Below, piece after piece: positions 38,647 through 47,754 of a stretch of 64,000 bases of DNA (its first letter is position 1; every line of letters starts with the position of its first letter). The stretch spans positions 1,674,001 through 1,738,000 of the forward strand of contig NZ_JAOVZR010000001.1 of the NCBI RefSeq assembly GCF_026619415.1. The letters are read 5' to 3'. The notes below the pieces were generated by a model. It made no database searches. It was not told the origin of the DNA and was given only the letters and a program-made list of their open reading frames with translations. Source of the stretch: Hoeflea algicola (lineage in GTDB: Bacteria; Pseudomonadota; Alphaproteobacteria; Rhizobiales; Rhizobiaceae). Made by a program: the position numbers and the translations under genes.

Positions 38647-38879
38647 GCCCGCTGCGATAGCACCCCTGAGAGCTTACTGAAAGAGGCCTGCGGCACCCTT
38701 TGTTAACCACGCTTTAACCGCATTCCAAAATTCGGCAGCGGAAAATTATCGGGCGTCTGAATTGCGACATCCGATGGCGGATTTGATCCCGCCCGGCTCC
38801 CCTGATCAGCCTAGAGCAGAACCAGATTACAGGTGCGATTCAGACCTGCCACAGACACCAATTCGGAAGGACTTTAGCG

Positions 38880-39011
38880 ATGCTCTACGTGTTCAATAAT
38901 GCCAATAGCGTTCAAATCGCATGGAATAACGTGCTTCCGACTCCCAACCCGAAGGCAAAGAGCAGGCTGGTTGGCTTGAGCAACTTCATCCGGACCTATT
39001 CGGCAGGCTGA
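38880..39011 (+). CDS. possible 43-residue small protein
   Basis: The frame begins MLYVFNNANSVQIAWNNV and ends FIRTYSAG. It is led by a good ribosome site, GGAAGGA, 8 bases before ATG and followed 50 bases later by an intrinsic terminator, so it sits in a discrete transcription unit. No family recognised; no signal or membrane segment. It could instead be an RNA gene overlapping this frame. Confidence 0.35.
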   Translation: MLYVFNNANSVQIAWNNVLPTPNPKAKSRLVGLSNFIRTYSAG

Positions 39012-39061
39012 AACTGGCGACAATGTCCGCTCCAGATCGGAGCACACCGGCAATATAATGT

Positions 39062-39094
39062 GGCTGGACGAGCAATCGTCCGGCCTTTTCTTTT
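39062..39094 (+). terminator. intrinsic terminator of the orphan small transcript
   Basis: GGCTGGACGA, loop GCAA, TCGTCCGGCC (10 bp with one T-G pair) followed by TTTTCTTTT. A textbook Rho-independent terminator on the plus strand. Confidence 0.85.
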
Positions 39095-39678
39095 GTAGAT
39101 CTGTTAGCGGCGAAAGCAGGTTCTGGCGCTGCCGGCTCTCCAATGCGAAAACCGTCCGGACCCTGAGATCCGAACGGTTTGCCAAAAAATACGCCTGGCG
39201 TCCCCACAAGTACACGCGAGGTTCGCGACATCCCGGTACGCAGTACCTAATCCGGGGTGTTCGGCGGTTGTCCCCCGCCGTGAGAAGAGGTTTAACCCAG
39301 ACAACCTTACCGGACAGTTATTGAAATCCTAAGCAAACGTGAATCGTGCATTTTATTCGGCCCGCCGGAATTCAATTCAGGCAAATCTGCCCAATGCTGC
39401 ACTGCAGATGCGATTTCTTTATGCTGCAGTTGATTTCTCGCGCCAAGTCCTTACCCTTAACCGTGGCAGTTCAAACGCGCATCGGCCGGCGACAGAGTTC
39501 CGCTGGTCGGTTTTGCGCTGCTGGATGTCGTCATTGCGTCATTTTCGACGTATTGATTGGTCTTCAATGGCCGAGAGGCGACACGCCTTCAATTCCATGG
39601 GCATCCGGTATGAGCAGTGACCGGATTTGTCGAAAAGTGGAACAAACACTGCAAACATGAGACTGGGAGGTCTTACAC

Positions 39679-40695
39679 ATGAAGAAGCTTCTCGCTTCCA
39701 CCGTTCTCGCCATGGGCCTTATGGGCTACGCAGGCGTCGCTCAAGCCGCCTCGCACAGCGAATGCGGTCGCGTTACGATCGCAAACATGAACTGGGCTTC
39801 GGCCGAAGTTCTCGCCAATATCGACGAAGTCATCCTGTCGGAAGGCTATGGTTGCCAGGCCGAACTGGTCGCTGGTGACACGACCCCGACACTTACCTCC
39901 ATGATCGAGAAGCAGGAACCGGATGTTGCTCCGGAAGCCTGGATCAATTCGCTGCGCACCCTGCTCGATGCAGCCGTTGCTGAAGGCAAGCTGTTTTACG
40001 CATCCGAATCGCTCAGCGATGGCGGCGTCGAAGGTTGGTGGATCCCGAAATATTTCTCTGACAAGCACCCAGACATCAAGACCATCGACGATGCACTGGC
40101 ACACCCGGAGCTGTTTCCGGCGCCTGGCATGGAAAACGAAGGCAAGGGTGGCGTTTACAACTGTCCTGAAGGATGGGGCTGCCGCATCATCACCACCAAC
40201 CTCTTCAAGGCCTACGGCGCTGAAGAAAAGGGCTGGGTAACGGTTGAAACCGGTTCCGCTGCCGGCCTCGACGGCTCGATCGCCAAGGCCTACGAAAGCG
40301 AAAAGCCGTGGCTCGGCTACTACTGGGCGCCGACTGCCATCCTCGGCAAGTACGAAATGGTCAAGCTCGACCATGGCGTCGAACACAACAAGGAAGAATG
40401 GGATCGTTGCACCTCGATCACCGATTGCCCGGATCCCGTGAAGAACGCCTGGTCGAAGTCTGAAGTCTATACGGTCGTGACCGCGGAATTCAAGGAACGC
40501 GCAGGACCAGCCTACGACTATCTTGCAAACCGCAGCTGGCCTAACTCCACGGTCAACAAGCTGCTTGCCTGGATGGCCGACAACCAGGCAACAGGTGAAG
40601 CCGGTGCCCGTCACTTCCTCAAGGAAAATGAGGATATCTGGACAAAGTGGGTTTCGCCGGAAGCTGCCGAAAAAGTCAAGAAGGCAGTGATGTAA
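39679..40695 (+). CDS. periplasmic substrate-binding protein of a betaine/choline-type ABC transporter
   Basis: A 338-residue OpuAC/ProX-family binding protein. Signal peptide MKKLLASTVLAMGLMGYAG with cleavage after AQA. Trp- and Tyr-rich stretches NMNWASAEV, GWWIPKYF and YYWAPTA probably form the aromatic cage that holds a quaternary ammonium group. Cysteines at GYGCQAEL, YNCPEGWGCR and DRCTSITDC could form disulfides. It is followed by permease and ATPase genes, and the locus continues with a betaine methyltransferase, supporting glycine betaine, choline or a related amine as substrate. Confidence 0.92.
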   Translation: MKKLLASTVLAMGLMGYAGVAQAASHSECGRVTIANMNWASAEVLANIDEVILSEGYGCQAELVAGDTTPTLTSMIEKQEPDVAPEAWINSLRTLLDAAVAEGKLFYASESLSDGGVEGWWIPKYFSDKHPDIKTIDDALAHPELFPAPGMENEGKGGVYNCPEGWGCRIITTNLFKAYGAEEKGWVTVETGSAAGLDGSIAKAYESEKPWLGYYWAPTAILGKYEMVKLDHGVEHNKEEWDRCTSITDCPDPVKNAWSKSEVYTVVTAEFKERAGPAYDYLANRSWPNSTVNKLLAWMADNQATGEAGARHFLKENEDIWTKWVSPEAAEKVKKAVM

Positions 40696-40898
40696 GCCAT
40701 TGCTTACAGTGTGGCGGGCTCAGGTCCGCCACACTTATATCCAGATCAGGTCGGCCGCGATCACACGCAGCCGCAGTTTTCTGGGGGCCTGAAACGGGGC
40801 ACGCGCCAATTGGTGCATTCGTCAAGCGGAAGGCAGCGATGCATTGCTGATCGCTTTGCGATTGGCACAAATTATTTCACCGTATTTGGAGCGTGAAT

Positions 40899-41786
40899 AT
40901 GGATTGGCTCACTAAATTCCCCGCCATGGACACCGACAGACTAACCGCGCTTAAAAAGGCGATCGATTTCGCGTTTCGCGATTTCACCCGGGCCAATGGC
41001 GATATGTTTGAAACCGCCCTCTACCCGGTTCAGTGGTTCATGTATCGCGTCGAGCAATTGCTCACCAGCTCACCCTGGCCGCTCGTTATCCTTGCCTTCG
41101 CAGTCATCGCATGGCTGGCGAGCCGCAGCACCAAGATCACCATCGGAGTCGTGATCACATTGTTGCTGATCGGCTATTTCGACATGTGGGAAGACACGAT
41201 GAAAACCATCGCCATGACGGTGGTGGCGACGATACTTGCCATCATTGTCGGCATTCCCATCGGCATTCTCATGGGCCGGTCCAATCGGATCCAGGCCGTC
41301 CTCAATCCGATCCTCGACGTGATGCAGACCATGCCGAGTTTCGTCTACCTCATTCCTGTTGTCATGTTGCTCGGCATCGGTCGCGTTCCCGGCCTGATCG
41401 CCGTGATGGTCTACGCCATTCCGCCGATCATCCGCCTGACCAATCTCGGTATTCGCCTGGTCGACAAGGATGTGCTCGAAGCGGCTGACGCATTCGGGTC
41501 GTCCAACTGGCAGCGGCTCAAGAACGTGCAGATGCCGCTGGCATTGCCGACCATCATGGCTGGCGTCAACCAGACCATCATGATGGCGCTCGCCATGGTC
41601 GTGGTCGCCTCGATGATCGGCGTTCAGGGTCTCGGTCTTCCTGTGCTCAAGGCAATTTCGAACCAGTACTTCACACTGGGTATTTTCAACGGCCTCGCCA
41701 TTGTCGGCATCGCCATCATCTTTGACCGTACCAGCCAAGCCTACGGCAAGCGGTTGCAGAAGCATCTAGAGGTGGTCCATGGTTGA
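40899..41786 (+). CDS. ABC transporter permease (glycine betaine/choline type)
   Basis: A 295-residue membrane protein with about six helices and the ABC permease EAA-type loop LEAADAFGSSNWQRLKNVQMPLALPTI (from ~residue 190). N-terminal cytosolic region of ~50 residues, as in ProW/OpuAB. The ATG at 40899 is chosen because GGAG lies 7 bases before it; the GTG 6 bases upstream is too close to that site. It overlaps the ATPase gene by 8 bases. Confidence 0.93.
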   Translation: MDWLTKFPAMDTDRLTALKKAIDFAFRDFTRANGDMFETALYPVQWFMYRVEQLLTSSPWPLVILAFAVIAWLASRSTKITIGVVITLLLIGYFDMWEDTMKTIAMTVVATILAIIVGIPIGILMGRSNRIQAVLNPILDVMQTMPSFVYLIPVVMLLGIGRVPGLIAVMVYAIPPIIRLTNLGIRLVDKDVLEAADAFGSSNWQRLKNVQMPLALPTIMAGVNQTIMMALAMVVVASMIGVQGLGLPVLKAISNQYFTLGIFNGLAIVGIAIIFDRTSQAYGKRLQKHLEVVHG

Positions 41787-42837
41787 GCAATCCGCTGAAA
41801 TCGGAATTAGCGTTCGCAATCTGTACAAGATTTTCGGACCCAATCCGGAAGCCTATATCGACGCCGTCAAGGGCGGCATGACCAAGACCGAGCTCAACGA
41901 CAAACACAATCATGTGCTCGGTCTCAAGGACATCAACATCGACATGCCCGGCGGCGGCATCCAGGTTGTCATGGGTCTGTCCGGATCCGGCAAGTCCACG
42001 CTGATCCGCCATATCAACCGGCTGATCGATCCGACCGCTGGCGAAGTCATTGTCGGCGATGAAGATGTCGTCAAGATGAACGAGAACGAACTTCGCGAGT
42101 TCCGTCGCCACAAGACCGCCATGGTGTTCCAGAAGTTCGCGCTTCTGCCGCACCGCACGGTGCTTGAGAATGCGGTCTATGGCCTGGAAATCCAGGGCCT
42201 GCCGCGTGAAGAACAGGAAACCCAGGCGCGGCGCTGGATTACCCGCGTCGGCCTTGACGGCTTTGAGGACAACTACCCCAATCAACTTTCGGGCGGAATG
42301 CAGCAGCGCGTGGGCCTTGCCCGGGCGCTGACCAATGATGCGCCGATCCTGTTGATGGATGAAGCCTTCTCGGCGCTCGATCCGCTTATCCGCATGGACA
42401 TGCAGACCGTGCTGCTGGATCTGCAGAAGGAAATCCGCAAGACCGTCGTCTTCATCACCCACGATCTCGACGAGGCGTTGCGCCTTGGTGACCGCATTGC
42501 CATTCTGCGCGATGGTGAAGTGGTCCAGCAGGGCACCAAGCAGGAAATCGTGCTGCACCCTGCCGACGAGTACATCTCGAGCTTTGTCCGCGAGGTCAAC
42601 CGCGGTCGTGTGATCACCATCGACATGGTGATGACCCCGCTGTCGGGCGAGCCGAAAGGCATGCCGGTTGCCGCCGGTTCGGTGCTTGAGGTCGCTGCCA
42701 AGAAAATGACTGACACCAACGCATCGACTGCCCATGTCACCGATGCTTCCGGTAAACCGATCGGCAACATCGACATCCGCGATGTCATCGCCGCCATGGT
42801 GACGCCAGTGGATCATGAGTCAGCCGCAGCAGCCTGA
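41779..42837 (+). CDS. ABC transporter ATP-binding protein (glycine betaine/choline type)
   Basis: A 352-residue ProV/OpuAA-type ATPase. Walker A MGLSGSGKSTLIRH, signature LSGGMQQRVGLARAL, Walker B PILLMDEAFSALDP, switch His in FITHDLDEA. A C-terminal regulatory region follows (after ~residue 275, with AASTAHVTDASGKPIGN-like CBS features). It completes a three-gene importer that ends at a strong terminator 53 bases downstream. Confidence 0.94.
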   Translation: MVEQSAEIGISVRNLYKIFGPNPEAYIDAVKGGMTKTELNDKHNHVLGLKDINIDMPGGGIQVVMGLSGSGKSTLIRHINRLIDPTAGEVIVGDEDVVKMNENELREFRRHKTAMVFQKFALLPHRTVLENAVYGLEIQGLPREEQETQARRWITRVGLDGFEDNYPNQLSGGMQQRVGLARALTNDAPILLMDEAFSALDPLIRMDMQTVLLDLQKEIRKTVVFITHDLDEALRLGDRIAILRDGEVVQQGTKQEIVLHPADEYISSFVREVNRGRVITIDMVMTPLSGEPKGMPVAAGSVLEVAAKKMTDTNASTAHVTDASGKPIGNIDIRDVIAAMVTPVDHESAAAA

Positions 42838-42890
42838 TTGCTTTCACTCCGCGCAAGGCAACAGTGCGGAAACTGATCAATCGAAAGATC

Positions 42891-42922
42891 CCGCGGGCGA
42901 GTTAATCGCCCGCGGTTTTTTT
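42891..42922 (+). terminator. intrinsic terminator of the betaine-type ABC operon
   Basis: CCGCGGGCGA, loop GTTAA, TCGCCCGCGG, then TTTTTTT. A perfect 10-bp stem with a long T tract, directly after the ATPase gene. Confidence 0.95.
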
Positions 42923-42952
42923 ATGTTCAGACCGGCAAGCTTGTTGCAATGA

Positions 42953-42970
42953 TATAAGCATATCTTTATA
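42953..42970. promoter_or_regulatory. AT-rich dyad upstream of the betaine-homocysteine methyltransferase gene
   Basis: TATAAGCATATCTTTATA, an imperfect 18-base palindrome in GC-rich DNA, about 130 bases before the bmt start and right after the preceding terminator. It resembles the dyad at 55836-55851 (ATAAAGAAATCTTTAT). A regulator of methionine metabolism of the SahR/ArsR kind is one candidate; this is inference. Confidence 0.45.
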
Positions 42971-43098
42971 CGTATCGCATCACACTATGTATGATGTGCT
43001 GTATCCCGCCCTTTGCACGGCGACCTGCAGCATCCCTTGATCAGCTTGCAGCGGCCCTTGCGCGTCCGACCGGACGCCACCCTGTAAAGGAGAACTCA

Positions 43099-44106
43099 AT
43101 GCCCGTTTCCAATCCGCTTGCCGACTTGCTGGCTGAAAAGGGCGTCCTGCTCGCCGACGGCGCCACCGGCACCAATCTTTTCGCCATGGGTCTGGAATCA
43201 GGCGAGGCCCCGGAAATGTGGCTGGAAACAGCGCCGGAGAAAATCACCAAGCTGCACCAGGATTTTGTCGACGCCGGTTCCGACATCATTCTCACCAATT
43301 CCTTTGGCGGCACCCGCAACCGCTTGAAGCTGCACGAGGCCCACGACCGGGTGTATGCACTCAACAAGAAGGCTGCCGAGATCGCCCGCGCCGTCGCTGA
43401 CAAGGCGCCGCGCAAGGTCATTGTCGCTGGCTCCGTTGGCCCGACCGGTGACCTGCTCGTGCCGCTGGGTGCGATGACCTACGAAGCAGCCATCGAATCC
43501 TTTTCCGAGCAGATAGAGGGCCTCAAGGCCGGCGGCATTGATGTCGTCTGGATTGAAACCATGTCAGCCACCGACGAAATCCGCGCCGCCGCCGAAGCCG
43601 CGGTGCGCCATGAACTGCCCTATGTCTACACCGGCTCCTTCGACACCGCCGGCAAGACCATGATGGGCGTGCATCCGCGCGACATTCATTCACTTGCCAA
43701 GGATATCGGCGACGGCCCGTTTGCCGTTGGCGCCAATTGCGGCGTCGGTGCCTCCGACATCCTTTCTTCGCTGCTCGACATGACCGATGCCGATCCCGAA
43801 GCTGTCGTCGTCGTCAAGGGCAATTGCGGCATTCCCGAATTCCGTGGCGCCGAAATCCATTACTCCGGCACCCCGCCACTGATGGCCGATTACGCCCGGA
43901 TGGCAATCGACAGCGGCGCCCGCATCATCGGCGGTTGCTGCGGCACATCCTGCGAGCACCTTGCCGCCATGCGCCAAGCGATTGACGGCCACACCAAGGC
44001 AACACGCCCGACGGTCGAGGAAATCGTCGAACGCATCGGCCCGATGCGCAATACCGTGGCCGCCGACAACAAGGCCCCCGGTCGCGAGCGTCGCCGTCGC
44101 AGCTGA
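43099..44106 (+). CDS. bmt: betaine-homocysteine S-methyltransferase-like enzyme
   Basis: A 335-residue homocysteine methyltransferase (PF02574). Zinc ligands are Cys214 in GANCGVG and Cys280-Cys281 in GGCCGTS. The N-terminal DGATGTNLFAMGLESG and TNSFGGTRNRL are family blocks. Rhizobial relatives (Bmt) methylate homocysteine with glycine betaine, giving methionine and dimethylglycine. It follows the quaternary-amine importer. The tail is basic (ERRRRS). The ATG at 43099 follows AAAGGAGAA. It is the only gene between two terminators. Confidence 0.87.
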   Translation: MPVSNPLADLLAEKGVLLADGATGTNLFAMGLESGEAPEMWLETAPEKITKLHQDFVDAGSDIILTNSFGGTRNRLKLHEAHDRVYALNKKAAEIARAVADKAPRKVIVAGSVGPTGDLLVPLGAMTYEAAIESFSEQIEGLKAGGIDVVWIETMSATDEIRAAAEAAVRHELPYVYTGSFDTAGKTMMGVHPRDIHSLAKDIGDGPFAVGANCGVGASDILSSLLDMTDADPEAVVVVKGNCGIPEFRGAEIHYSGTPPLMADYARMAIDSGARIIGGCCGTSCEHLAAMRQAIDGHTKATRPTVEEIVERIGPMRNTVAADNKAPGRERRRRS

Positions 44107-44134
44107 ATCTAATCCATACCAACGCAATCACAGC

Positions 44135-44165
44135 AAAAGGCCGGCGCACATGCACCGGCCTTTTG
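44135..44165. terminator. terminator after bmt
   Basis: AAAAGGCCGG, loop of 10 bases, CCGGCCTTTT, followed by TTTTGCTTG-like T-rich sequence. It is symmetrical and can serve bmt and the convergent padR gene. Confidence 0.9.
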
Positions 44166-44212
44166 CTTGTCCTGTCCAGGCTTTCGGTGCAGAATTGTCG
44201 CCGCACCCAATT

Positions 44213-44803
44213 TCAGTCCTGCAAGGCCTCGATGTCGCCGCGGGCCTTCTTCAGGATTTCCAGCGCCTGCTGGGCCTGTTCGGCGGAAAAACCGCCACTT
44301 CGCACCTGGCGGAACAGCGTCTTGCGCAAGGCACGGAATTCGGCCCCCAGCGACACACCCTGAATTTCTTCCGACGCTTCGTCGATCTGTGCATTGATCC
44401 GGTCAAGATCGACGCGGTTTTCCTCGAGATAGGCCCGCCCCTCCTCGGTAATAGCAAAGAGCTTCTTCGCGCCCTGCATCTGTGAAGATACCAGATCGGC
44501 TTCCTCCAGCATCTGCAGCATCGGATAGATCGCCCCGGGGCTTGGGCTGTAGGCTCCCTGGAAGCGGGCTTCCAAGGCCTTGATGATATCGTAGCCGTGG
44601 CGCGGTTGCTCGGCGATCAGGCCGAGAACCACCAGCCGCAGCGCGCCGGCGTCGAACATGCGCTTGCCCCGACCACCAAACGGACCGCCGCGATGGCGTC
44701 CAAACGGGCCACCACGTCCACCGCCGCCACGCCCACCTGATCCCTCGGGACCAGAGAAATGACGTGTATCGCCGTGGCATCTGTGTCTGTGCATTCCAAA
44801 CAT
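44213..44803 (-). CDS. PadR-family transcriptional regulator
   Basis: A 196-residue PadR protein. The N-terminal ~48 residues are Gly/Arg/His-rich (GGRGGGGRGGPFGRHRGGPFGG). The winged-helix follows (LRLVVLGLIAEQPRHGYDIIKAL; SPSPGAIYPMLQMLEEADLV). The C-terminal helices end in AQQALEILKKARGDIEAL. Subtype with Gly-rich leader is common in alphaproteobacteria. Target unknown; an AT-rich palindrome 52 bases upstream suggests autoregulation. Confidence 0.93.
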   Translation of the reverse strand: MFGMHRHRCHGDTRHFSGPEGSGGRGGGGRGGPFGRHRGGPFGGRGKRMFDAGALRLVVLGLIAEQPRHGYDIIKALEARFQGAYSPSPGAIYPMLQMLEEADLVSSQMQGAKKLFAITEEGRAYLEENRVDLDRINAQIDEASEEIQGVSLGAEFRALRKTLFRQVRSGGFSAEQAQQALEILKKARGDIEALQD

Positions 44804-44854
44804 ATTGGAATCCTTTCATATAATCGTTAGCACTTTATATCGTATTATCTATGC

Positions 44855-44868
44855 AAAGATATATCTTT
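44855..44868. promoter_or_regulatory. perfect AT-rich palindrome upstream of padR
   Basis: AAAGATATATCTTT, a perfect 14-base dyad within TGTAAAAGATATATCTTTGC on the padR strand. It lies in the padR promoter region and may bind PadR itself. It also shares AAAGAT/ATCTTT arms with the dyads before bmt and the methyl-THF methyltransferase gene. Confidence 0.45.
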
Positions 44869-45077
44869 TACAAGAGACAGCACAAATACCGATACTGGCG
44901 CATCAAGTATCTCTTTGAATTTGCTGGACTATAAGATGCGCATGGTAAGACTTAACCCGATCGAGACTATTACGTTCGGCCGGGTTTCGGCCGGCATTTT
45001 GGGCGTCGACCGAAACATCAGTGCAACAGCTGGCTGCAACACAGCACGACCAGACGGCCGGATGCGGGTTGGATGGG

Positions 45078-47120
45078 TTACCGATCCAGCCCCAGCGCAA
45101 GCCGCACCAGTTGAAGGAATTCGGCGCGGTAGCCGAACGGGTCGGAACCACGCGCGTCAGCTGCGGCCTTCTCGATCGCGCTATAGCCATAGAGTGAAAC
45201 CGCATCATCCTTGCGCAATTTCTGTCCGAACGCGGCGACGGCTATCGAAAACCGGACATCTTCCGGGGCAGCGTCAAAACTGTCGACTTCGTTCCCGGTG
45301 GTCACCGGAATTTCCGTAAGCTCGCTTTGCGCTTCGCCCGGCACCTTTGCGCGCATTTTTACAAACGCATATTCGTCGCCGTGCCGGGTCTCCGCCGCAG
45401 TCTCGGTCTCAGCCTCGGTCGCTGGGGCGCCATACCGCAAATCGCTGTTGAGCACCGCCGGGCTTTCAACCGGGGTGATTTCATAGATTGCCGTCACAGT
45501 GTGGCCAGATCCGATCTCGCCTGCATCCACCCGGTCATTGTTGAAATCCTCGCGGTTGAGTGCCCGCGTCTCGAAGCCGATCTGGCGATATTCGGCGACC
45601 GTCTCCGGGTTGAACTCGATCTGGAACTTGACGTCCGAGGCGATCGGAAACAGCGACGCCGAGGCTTCCTGCACCAATGTCTTCTGGGCTTCCGACAATG
45701 TGTCGATATAGGCAGCCACGCCATTGCCATTCTGGGCAATCGTCTGCATCAACTGGTCATTGTAATTGCCCTGGCCAAAACCGAACACCGACAGGAAGAC
45801 GCCGCTCTCGCGCTTGGCCTCGATCAACGTCTTCAAGGCGTCATCGTCACTCGGGCCGACATTGAAATCGCCGTCGGTGGCCAGCATCACCCGGTTTACA
45901 CCACCTTTGATGAAACCTTTTTCAGCCAATCGGTAAGCTTCCTCCAGTCCCTCTGCGCCGGCGGTCGAGCCGTCCGGGCGAAGCTGCTCCATCGCATCGA
46001 AAATCTCTTGCTTGTTGGCAACCCTGGTCGGCTCCAGCACGGTTCCCGCTTCCCCGGCATAGGTGGCGATCGATACCGTGTCGTCCGGATCAAGCTTGTT
46101 GACCATAAGCCGGAAGGCCGATTTCAAGAGCGGCAGCTTGTCCGCCGCATTCATCGAACCGGAAACATCAACCAGAAACACCAGGTTGGCGCGCGGCCGC
46201 TCAGTAGCCGGAAGCTCGTATCCCTTCACCCCCACATGCAAAAGCTTGGTGTGTTCATTCCACGGTGTGGGCGTCACTGTCACGGAGGCTCGGAAAGGTG
46301 TCGCCGCGTCGGCCGGAGCGGGATAATTATAGGGAAAATAATTGACCAGTTCTTCGACCCGGATCGTCCGTGGATCGGGGAACGTTCCTTGCTTTAACGC
46401 CCGGCGCATCAATGCGTAGGACGCCGTATCGACATCGGCGGAGAAGGTCGAGACCGGTTCTTCAGCCACGGATTTGACGGGATTGCTTTCAAAACCCTGC
46501 ACCATGTCGCCTTCGCCGTCTTGCACCTGTTTGGAATCGTACTTGTCCACAACGCTAAACGACTGCCGATTGGGTTGGGCCGTAAAATCCTGCCGCGCGA
46601 GACCTGCCAATGGCTGCCCGACCGCTTCGCCTGACACCGCGCCGTTCGGCTTGAAGGCGCGCTTGGCCAGTGCCTGCGCGGATGGCCGCGGCGCCGGAGC
46701 CATTTCCGGCTGGGCGGTAACCGCGCGCTCCATTTCCGTCGGTTCAGAACGCGGCGTGGCTTTATCGTCAATCGTCGCCTCGGGGCTGGCAGCGCTATCC
46801 GCTTCCAACAAAGTCGACAGCCCTGGCCGCCAGCCAGTGTAATCCTTCGAAACCTGCCAGGCGACATAGCCCGCTGCCGGCAGGATCATCAATGTGGCAA
46901 GGGCCGAGCCTACCATGTAGCGTTGTTTCATCAGTCCACTCCATATCGAGGTTGCGATATGGGTAAGACGTCCACCCGCGGCTGATCCTTGGGTGGCTTG
47001 AGGTTTTTCTTGTCCGGCCCGGTCATAGGCCCGCATCGCCACATCCAGCGCCTGGCGTTTGGCATCTTCCAGCGGCGCCCGCGGATTTCGTGCCAGTCTC
47101 TTGAGATCTTTATCGATCAT
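45078..47120 (-). CDS. von Willebrand factor type A domain membrane protein (YfbK-like)
   Basis: A 680-residue protein. N-terminal ~65 residues are cytosolic and resemble an anti-sigma-type leader; one transmembrane helix follows at ~70-88 (MVGSALATLMILPAAGYVAW). Then a linker, a VWA domain at ~315-500 with the MIDAS motif DVSGSMN, and a YfbK-type C-terminal domain to the end. Start codon overlaps the sigma-factor stop by 4 bases (ATGA), so it is coupled to it and probably controls it, with the VWA part in the periplasm. Its ligand is unknown. Confidence 0.9.
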   Translation of the reverse strand: MIDKDLKRLARNPRAPLEDAKRQALDVAMRAYDRAGQEKPQATQGSAAGGRLTHIATSIWSGLMKQRYMVGSALATLMILPAAGYVAWQVSKDYTGWRPGLSTLLEADSAASPEATIDDKATPRSEPTEMERAVTAQPEMAPAPRPSAQALAKRAFKPNGAVSGEAVGQPLAGLARQDFTAQPNRQSFSVVDKYDSKQVQDGEGDMVQGFESNPVKSVAEEPVSTFSADVDTASYALMRRALKQGTFPDPRTIRVEELVNYFPYNYPAPADAATPFRASVTVTPTPWNEHTKLLHVGVKGYELPATERPRANLVFLVDVSGSMNAADKLPLLKSAFRLMVNKLDPDDTVSIATYAGEAGTVLEPTRVANKQEIFDAMEQLRPDGSTAGAEGLEEAYRLAEKGFIKGGVNRVMLATDGDFNVGPSDDDALKTLIEAKRESGVFLSVFGFGQGNYNDQLMQTIAQNGNGVAAYIDTLSEAQKTLVQEASASLFPIASDVKFQIEFNPETVAEYRQIGFETRALNREDFNNDRVDAGEIGSGHTVTAIYEITPVESPAVLNSDLRYGAPATEAETETAAETRHGDEYAFVKMRAKVPGEAQSELTEIPVTTGNEVDSFDAAPEDVRFSIAVAAFGQKLRKDDAVSLYGYSAIEKAAADARGSDPFGYRAEFLQLVRLALGLDR

Positions 47121-47704
47121 CGCTCGTCTCCGGCCTCGCCCAGAAGGGATTTCAACCGCTTCCGCGCGGTGTGCAAATGATAGGAAACCGTGCTTTCGGC
47201 GCAGCCCATAACCGCCGCCGCATCAGCGTGGCTCAACTCCTCGCCGTAAACCAGCAGCATTGCATCGCGTTGTTTCACCGGTAGACCACGGACCGCAGCC
47301 CAAACATGATCGCTGTCACTTGCGTCATACGCCTCTGTCGCCTCACCGAGAGCCCCTGCATGGACCGACCATGCCACCGACTTGCGCCTGTCGCGCGCCG
47401 CCGCTCGCGCATGGTCATGGGCCGCGTTGATGGTCAGGCGATAAAGCCACGTTGTAAAAGCGCTCTCGTTGCGCCAGTTGCGGATCGCAAATCCAAGCCG
47501 AAGACAGACATTCTGGGCGATATCCTCTGCCGCCGACCGGTCGCGGCACCATTTCCATGCCACGCGATGGATGAAATCGTAGTGGCGTTCGACCAGCAGC
47601 GCAAAGGCTGCCCGGTCGCCATCCGATGCGCGCACAGCCAGCGTATTATCCGCCGGGTCGTCGATCCGGGTACTCAAGTTCATGCCGGCACGCATCTCCA
47701 TCAC
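47117..47704 (-). CDS. ECF-family RNA polymerase sigma factor
   Basis: A 195-residue sigma-70 ECF protein. Region 2 has YDFIHRVAWKWCRDRSAAED and WLYRLTINAAHD; region 4 has LPVKQRDAMLLVYGEELSHA and MGCAESTVSYHLHTARKRL. The coupled VWA membrane gene stands where an anti-sigma gene usually does. The start is uncertain: ATGs at 47704, 47695 and 47683 are in frame. Confidence 0.92.
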   Translation of the reverse strand: MMEMRAGMNLSTRIDDPADNTLAVRASDGDRAAFALLVERHYDFIHRVAWKWCRDRSAAEDIAQNVCLRLGFAIRNWRNESAFTTWLYRLTINAAHDHARAAARDRRKSVAWSVHAGALGEATEAYDASDSDHVWAAVRGLPVKQRDAMLLVYGEELSHADAAAVMGCAESTVSYHLHTARKRLKSLLGEAGDER

Positions 47705-47754
47705 CCAAGCTTTGACGATACGATATCGGCAATCCTTGGGTGCCGCGTCAACTT

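Larger units (their letters stand above)
38647..39678. other. 1-kb region between cobQ and the ABC transporter
   Basis: No conserved gene. It holds a small ORF (38880-39011) followed by a strong terminator (39062-39094), both on the plus strand. The part from 39100 to 39600 has no ribosome-site-led frame I can support and no tRNA fold. The last ~100 bases carry the GGGAGGTC site and promoter of the periplasmic binding protein gene. Confidence 0.5.

Noticed and set aside
39100..39330. Possible tRNA (GGTTCGCGACATCC resembles a T loop)
   Set aside because: No matching acceptor stem, anticodon arm or D arm at the required distances.
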